The position numbers and the translations under genes are program-made. This document shows, one piece after another, positions 15,836 to 24,502 of a stretch of 54,744 nt of DNA. The stretch comes from JAWKHR01 sp041394725 (lineage in GTDB: Bacteria; Acidobacteriota; Vicinamibacteria; Vicinamibacterales; SCN-69-37). The notes beneath the pieces were generated by a model, which made no database searches, was not told the DNA's origin, and worked only from the letters and a program-made list of their open reading frames with translations. Position 1 is the first letter of the stretch. Each line of letters opens with the position of its first letter. The stretch covers positions 1-54,744 of the forward strand of contig JAWKHR010000043.1 of the NCBI GenBank assembly GCA_041394725.1. The letters run 5' to 3'.

Positions 15836-18663
15836 CCGGGCCCCGTCCGCCCTCCCCCGTTCCACCACACGCATCGCCGCCGTCACCCCGCGGCGGCGAT
15901 CGCATCGCGCGGGCCGCGGTGCGGCTCTACCGCGCCGCCCTGCGCGCGTACCCGCCGGACTTCCGCGCGCGCTTCGGCGACGAGCTGACGTCGGCGTTCG
16001 TCGAGACGATGGCCGAGCGCCGCCGCGGGACGGCGTGGCGGATCGTCGCGCGAGCCCTCGCCGACCTGGCGCGCCACGCGGCCGGCGAACGGCTCGCGAC
16101 CTGGCGCGGCCTGCCGGGCGGGCTCGGCCCGGTGGACCGGCCGCGCGTCCCCCGCGCCGCGCGCCAGGCAGGGGCCGCCCGCGCCGGGCGACTCGACGCG
16201 CTGCGCCTCGACCTCCGGCACGCGGTCCGCACGCTGCGCCGCCGCCCGGGACCGAGCCTGGTGATCGTCCTCACGCTCGCGCTCGCCTTCGGCGCTTCGA
16301 CCACGATCTTCGCCGTCGTCCACGGCGTGCTGTTGCGCCCGCTGGCGTTCCCGGAGTCCGCGCGCGTGCTCGCGCTCTGCGAGGTCAACGCGCGCACCGC
16401 GGACTTCTGCGTCGCGTCCGCGATGAACGTGGCCGACTGGACCGCGCGCGTCCCGTCGCTCGACGCCGCCGGCGTCGCGCGCGGCGAGTCGTTCCGGATC
16501 CGGCTGGACGGCCGCACCGTCGGGCTGCGGGGCGCGGTCGCCTCGCCCGGCTTCTTCGCGGCCCTCTCGGCGCGGCCGATGATCGGCCGCCTGCTCGAGG
16601 ACGCGGATCTCGCCGCGGGCGCGCGCGACGTGGTCGTCGTGAGCCACGCGTTCTGGCAGCACCGCCTCGGGGCACGGCCCGACGCGCTCGACGTGCCGCT
16701 CCAGATCGACGGCCGGGCCATGCGGGTCGTCGGTGTCCTCGCGGCGGATCAGTTCGTGCCGTTCCTGGGCGACGTCGACGTCTGGAAGCCGCTGACCGCC
16801 AGCATCGACGACGTCACCCAGCGCGACTGGCGCGGCTTCCGCGCGATCGGCCGGCGCGCGGTCGACGCCACGCCGGCACGGCTCGACGCGGATCTCGAGG
16901 TCGCGCGGGCCGCGCTGGCCGCCGCCTACCCCGACGCGAACGACGGCTGGCGGATCCGCGCCGTGCCGTTGCGCGATCAGGTCGTCGGGCCGGCCGGGCG
17001 CACGCTCTGGCTGTTCCAGGGCGCGGTCGCGCTGCTCGTCATCGTGGCGGGGGCGAACGTGACCAGCCTCCTGCTCGCCGGCGCCTCGGCACGCCGTCGG
17101 GAATTCGCGCTCCGTGTGTGCCTCGGGGCCGGGCGGATGCAGGTCGTGCGGCAGTGGCTCATCGAGGTCCTCGTCCTCGCGACGGTGGGCGGCGCCGGCG
17201 GCTGGTGGCTCGCGCGGAGCCTGACGCGCGGCCTGATGGCGCTGGCGCCCGCGTCCCTCCCGCGCCTCGACGAGATCCGCCTCGACGGCACGGTGGCGCT
17301 CTTCGGCCTCGGGCTCACCCTCGCCGCGGCGATCGTGCTGGGTCTCATCCCGGCGCTCGCCGCGTGGCGGGGACGCGGCGCCTCGATCGACCACCCGTCC
17401 CGCGTGACGATCGGCCGCAGTCGCCTGCGCTCCGGCCTGGTCATCGTCGAGGTCGCGCTGGCGTTCGTCCTGCTGGTCGGCGCGTCGCTCCTCACGCGCA
17501 CGTTCGCGCGTCTGCTCGAATGGTCGCCGGGGTTCGATCGCGACGCGACGACGGTCACGTGGGCCGTGGCGCCGCCGGACGTGTACGAGACGGGCGCGCG
17601 CGCGGTGGGGGCGCTCGAGGCGCTGCGCGACCGGCTGCGGCACACGCCGGGCGTCCTCGACGTCGGCCTGGTGTCGGCGGGGCCGCTGTTCGGCGGCGTG
17701 GAAACGGGGATGGCGATCCCCGGCACCGCCGCCGCGCCCGCCGACGGATCCGGTATCCTCGCGGCCTGGTATGACGTGGACGAACGCGGCCTCGACGTGA
17801 TGGGCCGGCGCCTGCTCGCGGGCCGCGGGTTCGAGGCCTCGGACGCCGACGGCGCGACGCCGGTGGCCATCGTCAACGAGACGTTCGCCCGGCGCGTGTT
17901 CGGCGACCCGAGCCCGGTCGGGCGGCAGGTGACCGTGCAGGAGCATGCGAGCGAGATCGTGGGCGTCATCGGCGACGTCCGGCCCCTGCAGCCCGGCGCC
18001 CAGCCCGCGCCGGAAATCTATTGGCCCATCCGGCAGTACCGCCGCTTCGCGGCCTACCTCCTCGTGCGCGCGACGCCCGGCACCGCGGGCCTCGACCGCG
18101 CGATCCGCGACGCCGCCGAGACGGAAGGGTCCGCCGTCCAGCTCGGCACGCCGCAGACCTACGCCGAGCTGCGCGACCGCGCGCTGGTCAGCCCGCGCTT
18201 CAACGCGGCGCTGATTGGCCTGTTCGCGTCGAGCGCGCTGCTCGTGGCGGCGCTCGGGGTCTACGGCATCGTGGCGCGGACGGTCAGCGAGGGGACGCGC
18301 GAGATCGCGGTGCGCGTGGCCCTCGGGGCGACGCGCGGGCGGGTGCTCGCCGCCGTGGCGCGGCGTGGCCTGGTGCTGGCCGTCGGGGGACTGTCGGCAG
18401 GTCTCGCCGGCGCGATCGCGCTCGGACCGCTGTTCGCACACCTGCTCTACGGCCTGCCGCCGCGCGATCCGGGGACCCTCGCCGCGGCCACCGCGCTCTT
18501 CGCCGGCGTCGCGGCGATCGCGTGCTACCTGCCGGCGAAGCGAGCGGGCCGCGTCGATCCGATCGAGGCGCTGCGCGAGCAGCCGACAGCCGGCAACCGG
18601 CGGCGGTCGGGGTCGTGGTCGATCGCAGCCTGTGGCTGTGCCGACTGGACGGAATTGTCATGA
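15832..18663 (+). CDS. ADOP-type MacB/FtsX permease (copy 3)
   Basis: 943 residues, GTG start. The N-terminal region contains 'VRLYRAALRAYPPDFRARFG', as in other ADOPs; TM1 is at about 141-165 ('LTLALAFGASTTIFAVVHGV'). Both periplasmic domains and both FtsX cores are present ('LRVCLGAGRMQVVRQWLIEV'; 'VRVALGATRGRVLAAVARR'). A normal terminus 'RAGRVDPIEALREQP' is followed by an extra tail of about 25 residues; the last 17 codons and the TGA come from palindromic element A copy 3, with the stop in its central TCATGA. Convergent with the L,D-transpeptidase gene, 12 bp apart. Confidence 0.92.
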   Translation: MTGPRPPSPVPPHASPPSPRGGDRIARAAVRLYRAALRAYPPDFRARFGDELTSAFVETMAERRRGTAWRIVARALADLARHAAGERLATWRGLPGGLGPVDRPRVPRAARQAGAARAGRLDALRLDLRHAVRTLRRRPGPSLVIVLTLALAFGASTTIFAVVHGVLLRPLAFPESARVLALCEVNARTADFCVASAMNVADWTARVPSLDAAGVARGESFRIRLDGRTVGLRGAVASPGFFAALSARPMIGRLLEDADLAAGARDVVVVSHAFWQHRLGARPDALDVPLQIDGRAMRVVGVLAADQFVPFLGDVDVWKPLTASIDDVTQRDWRGFRAIGRRAVDATPARLDADLEVARAALAAAYPDANDGWRIRAVPLRDQVVGPAGRTLWLFQGAVALLVIVAGANVTSLLLAGASARRREFALRVCLGAGRMQVVRQWLIEVLVLATVGGAGGWWLARSLTRGLMALAPASLPRLDEIRLDGTVALFGLGLTLAAAIVLGLIPALAAWRGRGASIDHPSRVTIGRSRLRSGLVIVEVALAFVLLVGASLLTRTFARLLEWSPGFDRDATTVTWAVAPPDVYETGARAVGALEALRDRLRHTPGVLDVGLVSAGPLFGGVETGMAIPGTAAAPADGSGILAAWYDVDERGLDVMGRRLLAGRGFEASDADGATPVAIVNETFARRVFGDPSPVGRQVTVQEHASEIVGVIGDVRPLQPGAQPAPEIYWPIRQYRRFAAYLLVRATPGTAGLDRAIRDAAETEGSAVQLGTPQTYAELRDRALVSPRFNAALIGLFASSALLVAALGVYGIVARTVSEGTREIAVRVALGATRGRVLAAVARRGLVLAVGGLSAGLAGAIALGPLFAHLLYGLPPRDPGTLAAATALFAGVAAIACYLPAKRAGRVDPIEALREQPTAGNRRRSGSWSIAACGCADWTELS

Positions 18664-18713
18664 CAATTCCGTCAGTCACGGACGCCCGAGGCTGCGATCC
18701 AAGACCTGACCCC
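18609..18713. repeat. Palindromic element A, copy 3 (full length, diverged left arm)
   Basis: 105 bp, centred on TCATGA at 18659-18664. The right arm is canonical (CCGAGGCTGCGATCCAAGAC, then CTGACCCC); the left arm has drifted (GGGGTCGTGGTCGATCGCAG). It encodes the C-terminal residues of both flanking convergent genes: the permease ending at 18663 and the transpeptidase ending at 18676. Confidence 0.9.
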
Positions 18714-19434
18714 GGCACCCGCCCAGGAAACGCGACCCGTTGAGCCAGGCCGAGTCGGGGTAGTAAGCGAACACGAGGCTCCCGCCCTTGACCTCGTCGA
18801 TCAGCGGTCGCGCCACCGCCTCCGGCAGCGCGGGACATCCCCAGCTCCGCCCCAGCCGCCCGTTCGCGCGCGCGAACGTCTGGCTCACGTAGGGCGCACC
18901 GTGCATCACGATGGCCCGCTCGCGCGCCCGATCGTTGACACCGGGCTCGAGGCCGTCCAGCCGCAGCGAATAGCCGTTCTTCCCGACGTAGGTGTCCGCG
19001 GTGACGAACAGGCCGAGGCTCGACTGGTGCGAATTCGGCTCGTTCGAGAAGCGCGTCGCCAGGTCGTCGCCGCTGCCCTGCCCGTGCGCGACGAGCGCCT
19101 CGTGCAGCAGCCGGCCCGTCGCCAGCTCGAACACCCAGAGACGCTTGCTCGTCGAGGGCCGGGAATAGTCGATGACGGTGAGGGTCGGCGGGTCGGTGAC
19201 GAGGCCCGCCAGCGAGGCACAGCTCGCGGCCTCGAGCGCCAGGTCGAGGACGCGTGGCGCAATCGACTTCACGGAAGCGGCCGGCCAGTCGCCGCGATGC
19301 CACGAGGCCGCCACGCCACCCGCGCGGTCATACGCGGCCACGCGCGCGGGGCCGGCGATGGCCCAGCCGACCACGGTCGCGGCGAGTGCCGCGACGGGCA
19401 GCACCCGTGCGAGTCGTCGATGAGCCGGTGGCAT
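18676..19434 (-). CDS. YkuD-type murein L,D-transpeptidase
   Basis: 252 residues. An N-terminal hydrophobic segment (about 8-30) serves as signal or anchor. The catalytic domain matches the 'murein L,D-transpeptidase catalytic domain' (YkuD_2) family: 'LTVIDYSRPSTSKRLWVFEL', 'VAHGQGSGDD', 'RAIVMHGAPYVSQTF' and 'GRLGRSWGCPALPE', giving the conserved H-G and S-x-G-C with the nucleophilic Cys. These enzymes make 3-3 peptidoglycan crosslinks or anchor proteins in the periplasm. The final residues 'CRGQVLDRSLGRP' are read from the right arm of element A copy 3, so the native C-terminus was probably shorter. Confidence 0.88.
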   Translation of the reverse strand: MPPAHRRLARVLPVAALAATVVGWAIAGPARVAAYDRAGGVAASWHRGDWPAASVKSIAPRVLDLALEAASCASLAGLVTDPPTLTVIDYSRPSTSKRLWVFELATGRLLHEALVAHGQGSGDDLATRFSNEPNSHQSSLGLFVTADTYVGKNGYSLRLDGLEPGVNDRARERAIVMHGAPYVSQTFARANGRLGRSWGCPALPEAVARPLIDEVKGGSLVFAYYPDSAWLNGSRFLGGCRGQVLDRSLGRP

Positions 19435-19525
19435 CCCCTGAATCGAGTATAGGGTACCGCCCGGTCAGGGCGTCGCAGACGCCGGAATCCGGCCGTAAAT
19501 CGTTCCGACCGCGCCGACCCGGCCG

Positions 19526-20668
19526 TCACGCATGGGCCGCCCGTTGCGCGGCCCGGGCGCGCCGCTCCGCGGTCCGGCGGATGGCGGGCAGGACCAGCAG
19601 GCGAATCGCGACGATCCCGAACCCGGCGATGCGCCAGTACCGCCGGAACTTCCGCCGCGCCGCCTCGTCGGTCGCGACGACCCGCGTCTCGGTCGCGAGC
19701 CGCGTGCGGCCGCCGGCGAGCGGCGCCGCTTCCAGGGTCCAGGCAATCTTCACGAGATCCGGCTCGGCGAACGCACGGAACACGTCGGCGGGCACGGCCC
19801 GGAACACGACGTCGGCCTTCCAGGGCTGCGTGACCGCGCCCATCACGAGCAACCGACCGGGTTCGCGGCGCAGCTCGCCCCAGCCGATCGCCCGGGTCAT
19901 CTCGACGAGCCCGCCGTGCGGCACGCGCTCGCCCGGCCCCGCGCGCATCGCCCACGAGCGCAGCGCGAAGATCGCGCGCACGACGGGCAGCGTGGAGAAG
20001 TCCACGTGCTCGGCCGTGTCGAAGACGATGTCGGCCGGCGCGCGGACGGTCGTCTCGTGCCGCTCGCGAACGTCCGGCGCCGGCACGAACACCTCGAGCC
20101 CTCCCCCGTCCTCCAATAGCCCCACGGCCGCTGGCGCCCCGGCTCTCCCCACGTCCCCCTGTCGCCCCACGTCCCCCATGGCCCCGGCGTTCCCCACGTC
20201 CTCCAGGGCCCCCACGTCCTCCACGGCTCCCAGGCGCCGGTGCATCACGACCAGCGCCGCCCCGAACGTCAGCGAGAACGGAAACCCGGACCCGACGCCG
20301 AGCGGCGCGATCGCCGCGAGGAACACGACCGCGCCCGCGACGCCCACACGGCGCCAGGCGCGCGGCCCGGCCAGGCAGACCGCGATGACGAGCTGGCCGG
20401 CGGCGATCGCCAGCACCAGCGGCTGAATGTGCGCGGCGAACCAGCCCCCGATGAAGTCGCGATACAGCGCCGAGGGCGTCAGCGCGCCGTAGTCCAGGTA
20501 CGCGGCGGGTGTCGTCAGGGCCACGCGTGTGTTGGTGATCGACGCCCAGAGAAACACGGCGGCGCCGGCCCAGCGGGCCAGCCCAGGCCGCCGGAACGCC
20601 ACGATCAGGGCGCCGATCGCGACGACATTGGCGGCCAGGTACGGAACGAGGAACTCGCGGGGAACCAT
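19526..20668 (-). CDS. Membrane protein with C-terminal SRPBCC-like domain
   Basis: 380 residues. Four or five hydrophobic segments fill residues about 8-160 ('LAANVVAIGALIVAFRRPGL', 'LVLAIAAGQLVIAVCLAG'), then a low-complexity linker of about 35 residues ('GDVGRQGDVGRAG') encoded by the GGGGACGTGGGG-type repeat at 20143-20224. From about residue 205 a SRPBCC/START-like domain follows ('VRAPADIVFDTAEHVDFSTL', 'WTLEAAPLAGGRTRLATETR', 'FRRYWRIAG'). I place the start at the ATG at 20668, which has GGAGGCGACC directly upstream on the minus strand; the frame stays open 30 codons further. Function unknown. Confidence 0.8.
   Translation of the reverse strand: MVPREFLVPYLAANVVAIGALIVAFRRPGLARWAGAAVFLWASITNTRVALTTPAAYLDYGALTPSALYRDFIGGWFAAHIQPLVLAIAAGQLVIAVCLAGPRAWRRVGVAGAVVFLAAIAPLGVGSGFPFSLTFGAALVVMHRRLGAVEDVGALEDVGNAGAMGDVGRQGDVGRAGAPAAVGLLEDGGGLEVFVPAPDVRERHETTVRAPADIVFDTAEHVDFSTLPVVRAIFALRSWAMRAGPGERVPHGGLVEMTRAIGWGELRREPGRLLVMGAVTQPWKADVVFRAVPADVFRAFAEPDLVKIAWTLEAAPLAGGRTRLATETRVVATDEAARRKFRRYWRIAGFGIVAIRLLVLPAIRRTAERRARAAQRAAHA
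20143..20224. repeat. GGGGACGTGGGG-type repeat inside a coding region
   Basis: Four degenerate copies of CCCCACGTCCCC or CCCCACGTCCTCC at 20147-20159, 20165-20177, 20192-20204 and 20209-20222, spaced about 17-27 bp. The tract is in frame and encodes the linker between the membrane and SRPBCC parts of the gene 19526-20668. The same unit is arrayed between genes at 23840-24054. Confidence 0.85.
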
Positions 20669-20795
20669 GGTCGCCTCCGCGACGGACGCGCAGTCCGCGA
20701 CGACGACCAGGGGTGCAAGAACGACGCCGCTCGCGCCGGCCGCGGGTGCGGCCGGCACGGAATGGGCGAGAACCGGCCGGGGCGCGGCCGGGCGA

Positions 20796-20931
20796 GAAAC
20801 TTCGACGTTCGACCTGAAAACTTCGAACCTCGGTGGCCTTCGGCGACTCTTCTTCCTGTCGTGCCTATCCGGAAGAGGACCGGCGAAGCCGCACCGAGGT
20901 TCGAAGTTCCCAGTTCAACGTTCGAGGTTTC
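20796..20931. repeat. TTCGAA-rich inverted repeat
   Basis: An inverted repeat with arms of about 36 nt (20796-20831 and 20896-20931). A perfectly paired core of 17 bp, AACTTCGAACCTCGGTG (20819-20835) with its complement at 20892-20908, plus shorter paired blocks in the loop (CTCTTC/GAAGAG). It lies 9 bp from the 3' end of the PQQ dehydrogenase gene and 127 bp upstream of the start at 20668, so it could act as a terminator or be a mini-element. Confidence 0.82.
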
Positions 20932-20940
20932 GCAAGCGAT

Positions 20941-23214
20941 CTATTTCCCCGGCAGCGCCAGCGCGACGAGCGACGTGTTCGCGCCGGATCCGGTGGCGAA
21001 CACGATGTACTGCCGCCCCTGGTGCAGGAACGTCATCGGCACCGCGCTGGTCCGGTTCGGGATCTTCACGGCGCCCACCTGCTTGCCGGTCATCTTGTCA
21101 CCGCGTGCAGGGTCGGATCGCCGGGCGCGCCGCCACGCGGCGGCCCGTGCCGTAGATCACCAGCGTCTTGGTGTTGATCACCTGGGCCTGCGACGACGGG
21201 CTCGGCGCAATCGGCGGCGGGTCACGCCCTGGAACATCGGGTGGTTCGACGTCTGCGGCACGAGCACCGCGCCGTTCAGGATCCACCAGGCCTTGTCACC
21301 GGTCTTCATCGTAGGCCGTGATGCCGCCGACTCCTTCGGCGAGGATCGGATCCTGCGCCGCGGCCGTTCTCGTCGGTTCCGAGGCTGGTCTGCGGGCGGA
21401 AGCGGCCCGCGCCGAATCCGCCACCCCGTCCACCACGCCCGCGCTGCGCCGGCGGCTCGTAGCCGGGCGGCGGCGGCCCCGAGCGCCAATCGCGCCGCAC
21501 AGTTGTGCGGCGAGCTGAAGATCGAACTCGGAGCACGGGTCGCTTCTGCACCTCGATCGTGCCGAGGCCGTCTGCGACGCCACGTAGAGCATGCCCGTCT
21601 CCACGTCGGCGGCCATGCCGCCGTCGATGTTCGCGCCGCCCAGCACTGCCGCCGGGCGCATGCCTGAGCACTTCTTCTCGTTCGGATCCGTGCTGTCGCC
21701 GTTGGCCACCGGGCAGGTAGATGCGAGGGCCCATGTTGCACTGCTGCGCGAGCTTGACGCCTCGTATGATTTGCGGCGTGTAGTCGATGAGGTCGTCTTC
21801 CTCGAACCCTGCGCAGTACGGCTCGGGCTTCGTCGGGATCGGCTGCGTCGGCGACGTCTGTTCGCCCGGCACCCTGCTCTGCATCACCGGGCGCTCGACG
21901 ATCGGCCAGATGGGCTCGCCGTTCTCGCGATCGAACACGTACAGGAAGCCCTGCTTGGTGCCCACCGCGATGATCTTCCGCGGCCGGCCGTCGATCGTGA
22001 CGTCGAGCAGGTTGGGCGCCATCGGCGTGTCGTAGTCCCAGATGTCGTGATGGACCATCTGGTAGTGCCCGCACCCGTGCCGGTCTTGGCGAGAGCGTCG
22101 ATCGCGACGACGCTGCTGCCGAAGAGGTTGTCCTGGGCCGGTGGCCGCCGTATAAGTCCATCAGCGGCATGCCGACGGGAATGTAGACCAGGCCGAGTTC
22201 CGGATCCGCCGTGTAGGGGGCCACGCGTCGTTCTTGCCGACGCCCGGCGTGCCCGGCTTCGTCCCGTTCGTCCACGTGTCCGCGCCGAACTCGCCGGGCT
22301 CCGGAATCAGGTTGAAGCGCCAGAGCTGCTTGCCGGTGTGGATGTCGAACCCGCGGATGCTTAGCCGGGCACGTGACGCGCATGCGGGTAGGGTAGTAAG
22401 CCGTGGATCGACGAGTTGCCGACGATGACCACGTCGTTGACGATGATGGCCGGCGAGCTGGCGGCGATCAGGCCATGCCTTGTCGGGATCGATGCCCATC
22501 GTCCCGTCCGCGCCGGTCTTCGTCACCGGATCCCAGCCCTCGCCCGGCTTCGCGCGGCGCGGCGGTGCCTCGTCGCTGATCACGAGCGGGCCGTCATCGT
22601 CGACCGCCCACGGGACGAGCTCGAGGCCGAGCCCCTCCATCAGATCGACCACGCCGTCCTTGCCGAACCGCAGGTCCGGCTGGCCCGTCTTCGCGTCGAT
22701 CGACGCCGGGTGACCGGGTGTGCAGTGACGACGACACGCGCTCGGCGGCGCCGTCGGTCAATGCACCAGGCCGCGGCCGGCGAACTGGCGCGGCGCCTTC
22801 TGGTAGCGCAGGCCCTCCTCGAGCTGCCAGTGCCAGAGCGTCTTCCCCGTCGCCGGGTCGATCGCAATCGCCGTGCGATGCGTCGTCGCCACGGTGTAGA
22901 GGCGGCCGTTCGCGTAGAGGGGAGTCTGTCCGGTAATACTCGTCCTCGCCGGGCGCTCCGGACGCCTTCCACTCCCACGCGACCTGCAGCTGATCGAAGT
23001 TCGACGCATTGATCTGGTCGAGCGGTGAATACCGGCTGCTCCAGGCATCGGCGCCCCAGTAGCGCCATTCGCCCGCGGGATTACCGCGCGGCGCGCCCTG
23101 CCCCTGCGCCGCGGTCTGCAGCCCGCCGGCCAGCGCCACGCCGAACAGGGACGCGCCCGCGAGGAGCGCCACGCTCAGCGTCTGTTTCACCATCGGTCGT
23201 CCAGCCTCCGTCAT
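20941..23214 (-). pseudogene. PQQ-dependent dehydrogenase, disrupted by many frameshifts
   Basis: A recognisable quinoprotein spread over all three minus frames. It starts at an ATG at 23214 after GGGGAG, with a signal peptide ('LSVALLAGASLFGVALAGG'), then 'GEWRYWGADAWSSRYSPLDQ', 'INASNFDQLQVAWEW', 'IAIDPATGKTLWHWQLEEG', 'DLMEGLGLELVPWAVDDDG', 'VHHDIWDYDTPMAPNLLDV', 'AVGTKQGFLYVFDRENGEPI' and, at the end, 'FATGSGANTSLVALALPGK' with a TAG at 20941. These blocks are typical of soluble acidobacterial PQQ alcohol/sugar dehydrogenases of about 700 residues. At least eight single- or few-base shifts are needed to join them, for example near 22919 and 22757. Protein similarity stays high between shifts, so either decay is recent or the local sequence is poor. 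Confidence 0.85.
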
Positions 23215-23779
23215 TAACTCCCCTGAATGCGCGTTTCGGACGCGAAGTCGAGCACGATGCCCCTTGAGGCCCCTCGGTCGACGTGGGCAGTTCCTGTTGA
23301 CCGGCCGCGAACCGCGTTGCTCTTGAGCAGGTGCACGATCACGTCGCGTGCTCGCCGATGGGCAGGCCGCCCGGATCGTCATCCGGCATCGTGTCGACGA
23401 TGAGGCCGAGATCGGCGAGCGGCTGAAGTTCGAGCCAGGCCTTGCAGAGCTTGTCGTTGGTGGCTCGACAGCGAGTGGCGGCCCCTCGCAGATGTTGCCG
23501 GCTCTGCGCCGCGCTCGGCCTGCTGCGCCGTGTGGGCCTGCGCAGCCGAGGCCGGCCTTCATCGCGTCAGCCCCGGCGGCGCCCGGCGGTCCGCCGCGCG
23601 GCGCGCCGCCCGCTGGCGGCGGCACCGAGTCCCTGTATCCGGCGGACGTGGCCCCACCAGGCCGACCGCGAAGCCAGCGGTCGGTCAGCGCCAGCGCGAA
23701 GGGCCGACACGCCCGGCTGTCCCGGCGCAGCCAGTCCACAGGCGCCGGGCGCGCCGATTGGAGTGAAGCTCGTCGACAT
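23214..23779 (-). pseudogene. c-type cytochrome partner of the PQQ dehydrogenase, frameshifted
   Basis: Fragments in different frames add up to a small cytochrome c as found beside PQQ dehydrogenases: 'AHTAQQAERGAE', then 'AGNICEG' followed by 'PPLA', then 'NDKLCKAWLELQPLADLG', 'LIVDTMPDDDPGGLPIGEHA', 'VIVHLLKSN' and the end 'GIVLDFASETRIQGS'. The C-x-x-C-H haem motif is not intact; the sequence jumps from C-E-G to P-P-L, consistent with a small deletion there. The stop TAA overlaps the dehydrogenase ATG (TAATG), so the two genes form a coupled operon that would pass electrons from PQQ to the respiratory chain. The start at 23779 is tentative. Same error-or-decay question as its partner. Confidence 0.68.
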
Positions 23780-23839
23780 GAGAGGTTGAGGGCCTAACGG
23801 TAGCAATCTTCAGGCTCCCTGGCATCGGAGCGCATGAGG

Positions 23840-24054
23840 CGTGGAGGCGATGGGGGACGTGGGGACACCGGCAGGCATGGGGGACGTGGGGAAGCCTAAA
23901 CGCGAGGCCATGGGGACGTGGGGAAACAAACCGGCGGGCCATGGGGACGTGGGGCGACCGGGACGTGGGGAGAGGAAGCTTGGGGTGGTTTCTTCGGGAT
24001 CGACCTCATGGCCTGCCGGGCTTTCCCCACGCCCTCCAACGCCCCACGTCCCCT
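23840..24054. repeat. GGGGACGTGGGG array between genes
   Basis: Five direct copies of (T)GGGGGACGTGGGG-like units (about 23851, 23878, 23911, 23943 and 23960), then inverted copies CCCCACGCCCTCC (24025-24037) and CCCCACGTCCCC (24042-24053). It fills the gap between the cytochrome gene start and the stop of the BON-LysM gene at 24060. Its ends can pair with each other. Confidence 0.87.
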
Positions 24055-24059
24055 GAAGA

Positions 24060-24434
24060 CTACGAGGGGATCTTCAGCACCTGCCCCGGCTTGATCTTGT
24101 TCGGATCGGTGAGCTGGTCCTTGTTCGCCTCGAAGATCTTCATGTAGGCATTCGCGTTGCCGAGCATCTCCTTGGCGATCTTGCTCAGCGTGTCGCCCGG
24201 CTGGACCGTATAGGTCTTTGCCGCCGAGGGCGGCGGTGCCACGACTTTGATATCCGCGGTGACCTCGTTGCGCCAGTCCGGGACCGTCTTGATCGCATCC
24301 CAGATCAGGTTCTTGTCGGCCTCGGACTTGACGGTGCCCTTGAACTCCAGCTTGTCGCCGTTCTGGACGGCGGCTCCATCCATCCTGCCCTTGCAGGCCT
24401 TGATTGCATGGTCGTACTTCGCACGTAGATCCAT
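24060..24434 (-). CDS. BON-LysM domain protein
   Basis: 124 residues. The N-terminal part resembles a BON-like fold ('KLEFKGTVKSEADKNLIWDA', 'VPDWRNEVTADIKVV'), and residues about 73-123 are a LysM domain ('TYTVQPGDTLSKIAKEMLGN', 'ANAYMKIFEANKDQL', 'DPNKIKPGQVLKIPS') that binds peptidoglycan. The order and size match the YgaU/Kbp (LysM-BON) family, which binds potassium in E. coli; whether this one does is unknown. No signal peptide. Start chosen at 24434, where AGGAGAAAGG precedes the ATG; the frame is open far upstream only because of GC bias. Confidence 0.9.
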   Translation of the reverse strand: MDLRAKYDHAIKACKGRMDGAAVQNGDKLEFKGTVKSEADKNLIWDAIKTVPDWRNEVTADIKVVAPPPSAAKTYTVQPGDTLSKIAKEMLGNANAYMKIFEANKDQLTDPNKIKPGQVLKIPS

Positions 24435-24502
24435 GGTGACGTCCTTTCTCCTGCCCGGAGTTTCGAGCCTATCAGACCCGGGAGGGGCGCCGGGTGTCGT
24501 TC

